Shown: positions 52,512 to 59,448 of the stretch, in pieces | How the letters are laid out: every line of letters begins with the position of its first letter | Position numbering within the stretch: the first letter of the stretch is position 1 | Assembly (NCBI GenBank): GCA_965198025.1 | Contig: OZ240237.1 | Span: 1,302,001-1,366,000 of the forward strand | Source of the DNA: CAYWWM01 sp965198025 | GTDB taxonomy: Bacteria > Acidobacteriota > Terriglobia > 2-12-FULL-54-10 | Direction of reading: 5' to 3' | Length of the DNA: 64,000 nucleotides | Translations under genes and position numbers: made by a program | Notes under the pieces: generated by a model | Told to the model about the DNA's origin: nothing | Databases searched by the model: none | The model's input: the letters and a program-made list of their open reading frames with translations, nothing else

Positions 52512-54197
52512 ATGATGCATCTTCGAGTCCTGTTCTGCTTCTGCTTTGTTTTGTCCGCTGCCGCCGTGTTCAGTCAACAACCTTCGGCCGTCCCGGATGA
52601 GATCTTCTACAACGGAAAGGTCGTGACCGTGGATTCCTCCTTTGGGACTCATGAAGCGTTTGCGGTCCAGGGGGAGAAGTTCCTTGCTGTTGGCAGCAAC
52701 GCCGATGTGCAGGCGCTGGCGGGTCCGGCGACGCGCCGCACCGATCTGCGCGGCCACACTGTGATTCCGGGTCTGATGGACAACCACAATCACCAGTATC
52801 ACGCAACCATCGTGTTCATGCGCGGGGCGGATCTGCGCGGAGTCCCCTCGCTCGCTGAACTGCTGAACCGGATTCGGCAGGAAGCTTCCGGCACTCCGCC
52901 CGGAGAGGTGGTCTACGGTTCGATGGGATGGAACCCCAACGATTTCCCAGAACGCCGCCAACCCACGCGGCAGGACCTCGACGAAGCCGCTCCGAACCAT
53001 CCGGTCGTGATCTACCAGGCGCGCGGCCTCGCGCGCCTGAACAGCGCGGCACTGCGACGGGTCGGCCTCACCCGCGATCGCAACGTCATTGGACGGGCCA
53101 CGGCTTTGAAGGACGCTTCCGGCGAGCTGACTGGCGCCCTCAGCGGCTCCCCGTCCGCCGTCATGAACCCCACCGCCGACATTTCACCGCCGACCCTGGA
53201 AGAGACCAAGGAGGCCATCCTGGAGATTCAGCGGCGCCAGCACGCCGTCGGTCTGACCAGCATTCGCGACTTGCAGATCCGCCCCGCCGCCATGCGCGCC
53301 TACTTCGACTTGTGGCGTGAAGACCGGCTCACGGTGCGCGTCAGCATGGGTCTGGAACTCAACCCGGAGGAAGTGGACGAGTTGGAATCGCGGCTCCCCC
53401 AGTGGGGCGTAGGCACCGGATTCGGCGACCATTGGTTGCGCCTCGATGGCATCGCGGAGTTCAATCCCGGCAATGACAACTTCCGCGAGCCGCCCCTGAC
53501 GCCCAGCGACGAAGACGGCAGGCAGTACCGCGTCCCCGCCGAAAAGTACCGACAAGCGATTCTATTGATGAACCGCCTGGGCTGGCGTCCTTCTCCGCAC
53601 ATCAACTCCGACGGAGGCCTCGACCAGGTGCTCGACGCTTATGAGGCCGCTGACCGCGAGCGGTCCATCCGCGATAGAAGATGGATCGTGGAGCATATTC
53701 CCCTGGTTCACCCGGACCAAATGGAACGAATGCAGCGGCTCGGGGTGATGGTCTCGGCGCAGATTCAACCCTACCGCGGCGCGGGAAACCTGGTGCGGCG
53801 CTTGGGAAGGGAAAGGGCTGAGCGCGCCGTCCCCATGCGCGAAATGCTTGACCACGGACTCATCGTCTCCACCGGCAGCGACTGGCCTAACACGCTTCAC
53901 AATCCCTTCATCAACCTCTATTTCTACGTCACCCGCGACACGCTGCCGCTCGGACCCTTGGGCGTCGAGCAGAAGATCAGCCGCGCCGAGGCCCTTCGCG
54001 TCGCCACGCTCAACAATGCCTATTTGACGTTTGAAGAAGAAATCAAGGGTTCGATCGAGGCAGGGAAGCTGGCTGACTTTCTGATTCTTTCCGCCGACAT
54101 CCTGACCGTCCCCGAGGACCAGATCCCCGCCATCCGGCCCCTGGCCACATACGTCGGCGGCCGTAAAGTATTCTCGCGCCAGGGCGGAGGATTTTAG
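52512..54197 (+). CDS. Secreted amidohydrolase (YtcJ-like, Amidohydro_3)
   Basis: A 561-residue metal-dependent hydrolase with a signal peptide (VLFCFCFVLSAAAVFSQQ). Marks: DEIFYNGKVVTVD, the metal motif MDNHNHQYH near 90-98 (HxH), INSDGGLDQVLDAYE, IVEHIPLVHP, and late STGSDWPNTLHNP with the conserved Asp; the C-terminal GKLADFLILSADILTV is the end of the composite domain. Substrate unknown. ATG 52512 has AAGGAGGG upstream. It is a paralogue of 610-2397, with low identity by eye. Confidence 0.87.
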   Translation: MMHLRVLFCFCFVLSAAAVFSQQPSAVPDEIFYNGKVVTVDSSFGTHEAFAVQGEKFLAVGSNADVQALAGPATRRTDLRGHTVIPGLMDNHNHQYHATIVFMRGADLRGVPSLAELLNRIRQEASGTPPGEVVYGSMGWNPNDFPERRQPTRQDLDEAAPNHPVVIYQARGLARLNSAALRRVGLTRDRNVIGRATALKDASGELTGALSGSPSAVMNPTADISPPTLEETKEAILEIQRRQHAVGLTSIRDLQIRPAAMRAYFDLWREDRLTVRVSMGLELNPEEVDELESRLPQWGVGTGFGDHWLRLDGIAEFNPGNDNFREPPLTPSDEDGRQYRVPAEKYRQAILLMNRLGWRPSPHINSDGGLDQVLDAYEAADRERSIRDRRWIVEHIPLVHPDQMERMQRLGVMVSAQIQPYRGAGNLVRRLGRERAERAVPMREMLDHGLIVSTGSDWPNTLHNPFINLYFYVTRDTLPLGPLGVEQKISRAEALRVATLNNAYLTFEEEIKGSIEAGKLADFLILSADILTVPEDQIPAIRPLATYVGGRKVFSRQGGGF

Positions 54198-54377
54198 AGT
54201 CCAAATGGTACGCCGTCCAAACCCTCGCTACGCCGGCGTGATCAGCCCAAACGGACCGCGCGGTATCTCGGGGGCGGCTTCCTCGGGTGAGTTTGGGTGC
54301 TCTTGCGGACCCGGTCTGGCACGGACCACAAGTCGGGCAAGAAAAGATACCACCTCGCGGCTTGCGGGCAGGAACCG

Positions 54378-54836
54378 CTACGGAAGCCTCTTTTCTTTGA
54401 AGAATTCTCGCACGTACGTCGCACACTGCTCTGCCAGGACACCCCGCTCGATCTCCATGCGGTGATTCAAGCGCAGGTCATCGGCTAACCGGTACAACGT
54501 TCGCACCGCTCCCGCCTTCGGGTCATCGCACCCGTAAACAAGACGGTCGAGCCGTGCCAGCACTGCGGCTCCCGCGCACATGGGACACGGCTCCATCGTC
54601 ACGTAGAGCGTGCACTCCGTCAGCCGGTAATTGGCTAGCCGCCGCGAGGCGTCTCGCATCGCCACGACCTCGGCGTGTGCCGACGGATCGTGAGACCCGA
54701 TCATGCAGTTTGCCCCGCGGCCTACGATCTCCTCGCCCCGAACGATGATGGCGCCGACGGGCACCTCCCCATTCGCTCTCGCTTGTTCAGCCTCGGCCAG
54801 CGCTTCGCGCATGAACTGAATGTCTCGCTCTTCCAT
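54378..54836 (-). CDS. tadA: tRNA-specific adenosine deaminase
   Basis: A 152-residue zinc deaminase that converts A34 to inosine in tRNA-Arg. The catalytic site HAEVVAMRDA at 54-63 and the zinc site PCPMCAGAAVLAR near 83-95 are complete. Other TadA marks are ARANGEVPVGAIIV and GRGANCMIGSHDPSAHAE. Single gene on the minus strand, next to the repeat cluster. Confidence 0.92.
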   Translation of the reverse strand: MEERDIQFMREALAEAEQARANGEVPVGAIIVRGEEIVGRGANCMIGSHDPSAHAEVVAMRDASRRLANYRLTECTLYVTMEPCPMCAGAAVLARLDRLVYGCDDPKAGAVRTLYRLADDLRLNHRMEIERGVLAEQCATYVREFFKEKRLP

Positions 54837-54899
54837 TGCTGCTGGACTATATCACAGCAACCCTCTCTGCCAGTGTTCTCGATCGGAGGAGCAGGAGCC

Positions 54900-54935
54900 T
54901 CTGTTTTAGACCATTTTCAGCGTTGCTGTATAGCC
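54900..54935 (-). repeat. Dispersed repeat, copy C
   Basis: On the minus strand CAGCAACGCTGAAAATGGTC precedes TAAAACAGAGG. It matches the right half of the copy at 20341-20373 (CTGAAAATGG then CTAA). Confidence 0.5.
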
Positions 54936-55264
54936 CGCAGGTAGGGCAGGCATTCTTGCCTGCCACTTGAGAGCACAGACCAGGGAGCGATGGTTCTGAA
55001 TCCGAGCCGTGCGAGTCAACAAGCGGTCCATCCGAGCCGCGACCGCAAGGGAGCGGTGGGTTTGAGCGAGTAACCACTAGCCGTTTTTTTCTGCCGTGGG
55101 CTGTTCTGTCGTGCGGAAGGGCACGGTTTCAACCGTGCCAAAACGCGGTTGTAAGAATCCTCTTCCGCTCTGCCGAAGGCTGTCGCGGAGCCTCGGCGCA
55201 GCGACAAGGTAGGGCAGGCATTCCTGCCTGCCCCCATAGAACACAGGCCCGTCCCTACTTTGTG

Positions 55265-55300
55265 GCTGCGCTACACCAACCCTAAAAATGGTGTAGAAAG
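55265..55300 (+). repeat. Dispersed repeat, copy B, with its own hairpin
   Basis: CTACACC (55271-55277) and GGTGTAG (55290-55296) form a 7-base-pair stem around AACCCTAAAAAT. The left part, GCTGCGCTACACCAACCC, equals the copy at 20341. Confidence 0.65.
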
Positions 55301-55405
55301 CTGTCCCTACATGCTCAACCCGGTCATCCCCGCAAACGGATTTGCCTTTTGCGCCCCGCTTTGCTAATCTGCGGTGGAAGGCGATTCTTTCCTAAAGGCA
55401 GCCAG

Positions 55406-55939
55406 ATGAGCGGCAACGGCAAACCGAACGCCCCGGGAGGCATGAAAAAGTTCCTGAAGAGAATTTTCCTGTGGGATCTGATTGTCGGCCTGCGTCTTAC
55501 GCTACGATACAATCTTTCGATGCTGGGCGCGCGCCAGGGACAGGTCAGCCGAGAGCGCCTTTACACCGAGCAATACCCCAAGGAGTGCCCGCCGGTGGCG
55601 GAGCGCTATCGGGGCGCCCCGAGGCTTAACATCAATCCCGAGAGTGGCGACACCCTTTGCATTTCCTGCGACCTCTGCGCGATCGCCTGCCCTGAAAATC
55701 TGATCGTCGTCACCAGCCAGCGCGATGTGAAGACCCGGCGCAAGGTTCTCACCACTTTCATCTACGATACTTCGCGCTGCATGTTCTGCGGCCTTTGCGA
55801 GGACGCCTGCCCGGTCGATGCGCTCGAGTTGACGCAGGACTTCGAGTTGGCGAACTATACGCGCGAAGGTGCGATCTGGGACCGCCAGATGCTCGAGGAA
55901 GGTCCCCGTCCCAGGGTGTCCCAGACCGTCCAGACCTAG
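55406..55939 (+). CDS. NuoI-like 2[4Fe-4S] ferredoxin
   Basis: A 177-residue protein resembling subunit I of complex I. The N-terminus has LIVGLRLTLRYNL, then ECPPVAERYRGAPRLN. Two cluster motifs follow: CISCDLCAIACP near 82-93 and CMFCGLCEDACPVDAL near 121-136, each C-x2-C-x2-C-x3-C. In complex I this subunit carries electrons towards the quinone, but here it is not in a nuo operon; the next genes encode a J-domain protein and an IspH-like protein. It may serve the chromosomal Nuo complex from a distance or be a separate carrier. The start could also be the Met at 55443. Confidence 0.88.
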   Translation: MSGNGKPNAPGGMKKFLKRIFLWDLIVGLRLTLRYNLSMLGARQGQVSRERLYTEQYPKECPPVAERYRGAPRLNINPESGDTLCISCDLCAIACPENLIVVTSQRDVKTRRKVLTTFIYDTSRCMFCGLCEDACPVDALELTQDFELANYTREGAIWDRQMLEEGPRPRVSQTVQT

Positions 55940-55972
55940 CAGGGCCGGGAGGGCTCTCGAAACGGAACGGTC

Positions 55973-56395
55973 ATGTTCCCCGACTACTATTCCATCCTGG
56001 CTATTCGCTCGGATGCTTCTCCCGGGGAAATTCGAGCCGCCTATCGCTGTCTGGCCAAGCTCCATCATCCCGATGTCGGCGGGTCGCCCACCAACTTTCA
56101 CGCCGTTCAGGAAGCCTACGATGCGCTCAGCGATCCGGCCAGCCGGCGCGCCTACGACGCCCGGCGAGGGAAACCCCGTGGTGCTCGCTCCATCCACGTA
56201 GTGCCGACGCCCGCGCGCTCTGCTGAAAGCCCGGAACCGCTCATCCCGTCACAGACTCTGCGCGCCCCACGATCCACGGTTCCCGGGCCCGTCAGTCCTC
56301 TCATCGACTTTGAACGCCTGTTTCAGGAGTTCGACGAGTTCTTCGACAGGCTGGAACGGCAATTTCTGCGCCCTTCCTGGGGTCGCAACGAGTAA
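55973..56395 (+). CDS. Short DnaJ-domain protein
   Basis: A 140-residue protein. The first 65 residues are a J domain (DYYSILAIRSDASPGEIRAAY, then AKLHHPDVGG with the HPD that stimulates DnaK, and FHAVQEAYDALSDPASRRAYD). The rest is Pro/Ser-rich and ends in a charged segment with FEEFDEFFDRLERQ-like acidic-aromatic repeats. It lacks zinc-finger and substrate domains of DnaJ, so it is a specialised co-chaperone. It lies 33 bases after the ferredoxin gene and 78 bases before the IspH-like gene, same strand. Confidence 0.87.
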   Translation: MFPDYYSILAIRSDASPGEIRAAYRCLAKLHHPDVGGSPTNFHAVQEAYDALSDPASRRAYDARRGKPRGARSIHVVPTPARSAESPEPLIPSQTLRAPRSTVPGPVSPLIDFERLFQEFDEFFDRLERQFLRPSWGRNE

Positions 56396-56473
56396 TAGGC
56401 CTCCCGAGAGGGGCGATAGAACCTGGCTCGCGGCATATGCCGTGAGCCCCAGCGGAGCCAAGGAGGCTTCTCC

Positions 56474-57442
56474 ATGCAAGTTGACATCGTTGACCTGAGC
56501 CAGGTTTCGGGCACCAAGAATCATCTCTGCTATGGCATCGCCCGCACCTTCGAGCTGGCCGAAAAGAAGGCCCAAACCTACCGCACCGAGAAGCCCATGT
56601 ACGTCTACTTTCACCTTCCGGCGGGGGCTACCCAACAGCAGCGGGAGCAGACACAGGCGACCCTCCAGCGCCGCTTCGGTACAATGGCCAAAGAAGTGAT
56701 CCTGGTGGACAAGGTCGAAGATGTTCCTGACGGCTCCCCATTTCTGATTGGCACGCGCGGCGCTTCACCCCAGGTCCGTGAGGAAGTGCGCAAACGCCTC
56801 GAGAGCGTGCTCGACACCACCTGCCCCTACGTAACCAGCCAGGAGGCTGCCGCACGCAAGTTGTTGCAAGAAGGCTACCAACTTGTCTTCTGCGGCCTCC
56901 GCGAATACCACGGCATGCCCCGCCTGCAGGGGCTCGTCCGGCAATACGGGAAGGAGTTGTACGTCGCGCACCGCCCGGAGGATATCAATGCCTTTCCGTT
57001 CAAGCGGAGCACCCGGATCGGCGTCATTTTGCAGACCACCTGGCACATGAGTCTCTCAAAGGATGTGATCGCGCAGCTTGTCAGCGAATTCCGCGAGGTC
57101 AAAGTGATTGACACCGCATGCATCGACTCTCTCGGCCGGGTTCCCGCCGCCCGCAAGCTGGCCACCGAGAGCAACGTGGTGGTGATTGTAGATATTGGTA
57201 AGGTGGCGCGCTACCTGGAAGAGGAAATCGAGGAAGTCGCTCGCCGCTCAACCCAAGGCTCGGATGGCTCGCTTCCCTCAGGTTCCCCCACCTGTCGTGT
57301 CTACCGCACCGAGGGAAAACGGGAGTTGAACCCCGAATGGTTCGCTGGCGCCGCGAAAGTCAGCGTCATCGGCGGAGTCAACGTCCATACGCAGGTCCTC
57401 GAAGAGGTAGCAGGCCGCATTCGCGAACTGGCAACAGCCTAG
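56474..57442 (+). CDS. IspH/LytB-like iron-sulfur protein with altered active site
   Basis: A 322-residue protein collinear with IspH, the HMBPP reductase of the MEP pathway. The three cysteines that bind the [4Fe-4S] cluster in IspH are kept (Cys19 in HLCYGI, Cys117 in DTTCPYVT, Cys216 in DTACID), as are DKVEDVPDG and VSVIGGVNVHTQVLEEV. Substrate-binding residues are not: SAHG of E. coli IspH is GTRG here, the GHxGHPE block with catalytic Glu126 reads GLREYHGMPRLQG, and the NSSNSNRL loop reads DIGKVARYL. The gene could be a divergent housekeeping enzyme or a paralogue with another reaction. GGAG-type ribosome site near 56461 and ATG 56474 fit. Confidence 0.72.
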   Translation: MQVDIVDLSQVSGTKNHLCYGIARTFELAEKKAQTYRTEKPMYVYFHLPAGATQQQREQTQATLQRRFGTMAKEVILVDKVEDVPDGSPFLIGTRGASPQVREEVRKRLESVLDTTCPYVTSQEAAARKLLQEGYQLVFCGLREYHGMPRLQGLVRQYGKELYVAHRPEDINAFPFKRSTRIGVILQTTWHMSLSKDVIAQLVSEFREVKVIDTACIDSLGRVPAARKLATESNVVVIVDIGKVARYLEEEIEEVARRSTQGSDGSLPSGSPTCRVYRTEGKRELNPEWFAGAAKVSVIGGVNVHTQVLEEVAGRIRELATA

Positions 57443-57579
57443 CTGCAGATGTAGGCTTCGTGGTTCCTGAACCGTCTGCCGAACCATGTGAAGCGCGACC
57501 TCTTCGAGAATAGCCGAGACCTGCCCCGGTTGGCACTGCCGCTCGTGCGCAGCATCACGGCTGATCAGGCTGTTGCCGT

Positions 57580-57860
57580 ATAAATGGAGATTTCGAGTCC
57601 TTTCTCTCCCTCCCGGAGCAGAACAGACGGGATGTCTTCGAGGCAACAGCAAGCCGCCTCGACACGCTACCCGGCTATGTGGAGAAGGATTTTTGGGTCT
57701 GTCTTGTCCTCGGCGTAGTCTTCAACCGGCTACCCAAAAGGCATCCAAGACTGCTCTTCAGGGTGGGACGTCGCTGTCCAGGGCCTTTGGAATACGAACC
57801 AGCTCAGCGCCAACTCGCGCACCGGCTGATCGGCTGGGAGCGCGTTACGTCTCGCCGTAA
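57580..57860 (+). pseudogene. Broken AbiEii-type nucleotidyltransferase (toxin) fragment
   Basis: In one frame (57583-57766) the DNA reads FESFLSLPEQNRRDVFEATA, then YVEKDFWVCLVLGVVFNRLP and RHPRLLF, which is the start of AbiEii/AbiGii-type nucleotidyltransferases. The continuation GGTSLSRAFG is found one frame over, at about 57765, so a frameshift splits the nucleotide-binding GGTS motif from its N-terminal part. After AFG the expected RFSEDID is gone and the frame ends at 57860. No convincing start codon is seen. This is a dead fragment of a type IV toxin-antitoxin or phage-resistance gene. Confidence 0.65.
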
Positions 57861-58002
57861 GCGCTACCCGGCGATCGGGTGGGCATCTCCGCTGGGAAAA
57901 GCTTGAAGTAGCAATAGGCGGCAGGTCTCTTCATGTGAACCACAAGAACTTGGACCAAATCGCAAGGGTCAACAATTCACTGCATCGGTTAGCGCGGGGA
58001 GA

Positions 58003-58031
58003 TTGACTTGGCCGGAGTATGGCCATACACT
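58003..58031 (+). promoter_or_regulatory. Promoter and palindromic operator of the VapBC-like pair
   Basis: TTGACT (58003-58008), 17-base spacer, TACACT (58026-58031). A perfect 12-base palindrome, GTATGGCCATAC (58017-58028), overlaps the spacer and -10 box and could be the operator bound by the antitoxin. The ATG at 58039 lies 7 bases after the -10 box, so the mRNA would be leaderless or almost so. Confidence 0.55.
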
Positions 58032-58038
58032 GATTCAC

Positions 58039-58323
58039 ATGGCCGCAACGACCATCAAATCGACGTATTCGCTGGATGTCGAATCCGTGCGCGCGCTGGA
58101 GGCGTTGTCGCAACGCTGGAACGTGTCGAAGTCCGAAGTATTGCGACGAGCCATTCAGCTTGCGGTCAGGGAAGAGTCGCCGGGCAAGGGTGCGGCGCTC
58201 GGCGCTCTCGACCGATTGCAGGCTTCCCTGCGCGAGCGCAAGGTCGATGTTTCACGGTGGGCGCGTGAGTTGCAGGACGAACGCCGCTCGGTGGCTCGGC
58301 GGCTGCCTTCCAAGCCCCAATGA
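58039..58323 (+). CDS. Ribbon-helix-helix antitoxin of VapB/CopG type
   Basis: A 94-residue protein. The N-terminal part matches the CopG/Arc fold: KSTYSLDVESVRALEALSQR forms the strand and first helix, and VSKSEVLRRAIQLAVREE the second. The remaining 50 residues (LDRLQASLRERKVDVSRWAR) would wrap the toxin. It overlaps the PIN-domain toxin by four bases (ATGA). It should repress its own promoter together with the toxin. Confidence 0.85.
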   Translation: MAATTIKSTYSLDVESVRALEALSQRWNVSKSEVLRRAIQLAVREESPGKGAALGALDRLQASLRERKVDVSRWARELQDERRSVARRLPSKPQ

Positions 58324-58691
58324 TCCATTTGGACACGAGCTTTCTGATCCGGTCTCTGGACCCGGGGTCACCGGAAGACCGCAGACTGCGGGGCTGGATC
58401 GGGGAGGGCGAAACACTGGGAATGAGCACGGTCGCCTGGGCAGAGTTGCTGTGCGGCCCGCTCGCCCCATCCGAGATGGAATGGGTTGCCGAGATCGTTG
58501 GACAGCGCCATGACTTCACATCCGAACACGCCGTGATTGCCGCCCGTTTGTTCAATGAGTCGGGAAGGCGACGTGGATCGTTGATCGACTGTATGATTGC
58601 GGCGGCAGCGCTCGCCGATGGCGCGTCCTTAGCGACCGCGAACGCGGCGGATTTTCGCCGGTTCGCAACCACCGGCCTGGAGTTGGCGTAA
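58320..58691 (+). CDS. PIN-domain toxin (VapC-like)
   Basis: A 123-residue PIN-domain RNase. Acidic residues for Mg2+ are present: Asp5 in HLDTSFLIRSL, Glu42 in WAELLCG, Asp91 in GSLIDCMIAAAA, and Asp112 in TANAADFRRF. VapC toxins cut tRNA or rRNA when the antitoxin is lost. Both genes look intact. They sit between two gene fragments in what appears to be a decaying defence cluster. Confidence 0.87.
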   Translation: MIHLDTSFLIRSLDPGSPEDRRLRGWIGEGETLGMSTVAWAELLCGPLAPSEMEWVAEIVGQRHDFTSEHAVIAARLFNESGRRRGSLIDCMIAAAALADGASLATANAADFRRFATTGLELA

Positions 58692-58711
58692 GGCTTACCC
58701 GTACGCGCGCT

Positions 58712-58934
58712 ATGAAGCTTCACTTCGAACCCAACCTCTATTTCCAAACTGCAAGCGATTGAAGCCGTCTGCGACCTTTTTCGCGAAAATGCACCCGGGC
58801 GGTTTTCGCTCTTCATCGCCCAAGTCGCCCGCTACGCTGGTGTCTTGATGGACGAGACCTGTCCCGATCTCTATCGGCGGTATCGAGAGCACCTCCGTCA
58901 CCCTTCCGTTCCGCCGATCGAGTGCGTCCCGTAG
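58712..58934 (+). pseudogene. Fragment of a type III restriction subunit (Res) joined to unknown sequence
   Basis: ATG 58712 begins MKLHFEPNLYFQ, the N-terminus typical of type III restriction/DEAD-box Res subunits. A frameshift follows at about 58750, and the next frame continues LQAIEAVCDLFRENAPGRFS to a stop at 58934. Only about 25 residues of the N-terminus match what I recall of Res; the remainder (LFIAQVARYAGVLMDETCPD) I do not recognise. The Walker motifs are missing, so it is dead. Confidence 0.5.
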
Positions 58935-59053
58935 AGCGCGGACCCCGCTCCCCGCAGCACTTCAATCCGTTCCGCTTCGGTGATAAGAAGGTCGGACAGC
59001 AGCGGCCGGGCCGAATCCTGAATGTCGGTGGGATCGCACAACCGGAAGCCGTG
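58898..59053 (-). pseudogene. Fragment of a BtuB-like TonB-dependent receptor plug domain
   Basis: On the minus strand the frame reads GFRLCDPTDIQDSARPLLSD, then AERIEVLRGAGSALYGTHSI and GGTEG before a stop at 58898-58900. This is the plug-domain core of BtuB-type receptors (the pattern DPTDxQ, then RIEVLRGPGSxLYG). The signal peptide, TonB box and whole barrel are absent: about 52 codons remain. It lies directly downstream of a cobalamin riboswitch on the same strand, so it is the residue of a B12 uptake gene. Confidence 0.7.
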
Positions 59054-59059
59054 GCTTGC

Positions 59060-59200
59060 TGCGGGCGTTCAACCTCCGCTTACAGTTGCGGGGCAGTGGC
59101 GGACTTGCACCGCCTTCCCGTACATTCAGCAGCTTTGGCTCAATTGTGCATCGCAGATCGGACTACTATACCGCGCTCCGGCTGCCGGGCCACTTGGCTT
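59060..59200 (-). ncRNA. Cobalamin (B12) riboswitch, remnant
   Basis: On the minus strand the conserved core is intact: CGGGAAGGCGGTGCAAGTCC (59101-59122 region), then GCCACTGCCCCGCAACTGTA and AGCGG (59076-59100). These match the AxxGGGAA, GGTGxxAxTCC and CCCGCxxCTGTxA elements of the B12 riboswitch. The 5' part (59140-59200) is less clear, and the 3' end runs straight into the BtuB-like fragment without a start codon. Boundaries are approximate. Bases 59201-59448 beyond it hold nothing recognised. Confidence 0.72.
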
Positions 59201-59448
59201 GTCTTGGAATTTGTCGGAAAAGGCAAGCGAAACTTGGGGTCACGCGGACCTTCCTCACCGAACAACACCAGGAACGCCCTCCATCATCGTCGAGCTTCCT
59301 CTGGCCGTCGAGATGCTCATGCAGATTCTGTGGAAATTCTCGTTTGCGGCTCACCGCACATCAGAGCATGATAGAGAACAGCCGCGAGGCGTTTTGCAGG
59401 AAAGCGAAGCATCACAGAGATCCAGCCTCCGGCACATCAGGAAGCAGC

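Larger units (their letters stand above)
54837..55405. repeat. Cluster of palindromic intergenic repeats
   Basis: A 569-base gap without a gene. It holds two GGCAGGCA/TGCCTGCC hairpins (54945-54964 and 55212-55233), one GGCACGGTT/AACCGTGCC hairpin (55120-55139), and two copies of the ACACCAACCC repeat in opposite orientation (54900-54935, 55265-55300). The text CCGAGCCGCGACCGCAAGGG (55037-55056) is of a kind I recall as frequent between Solibacter-like genes, but that is memory, not a search. Confidence 0.7.

Noticed and set aside
57278..57652. Minus-strand frame of 124 codons after the IspH-like gene
   Set aside because: Half of it overlaps the IspH-like gene and the rest has no motif; the AbiEii fragment explains the other strand better.
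59056..59448. Upstream extension of the polyketide synthase frame
   Set aside because: It runs through the cobalamin riboswitch core; the ATG at 59449 has a ribosome site and gives the family length.
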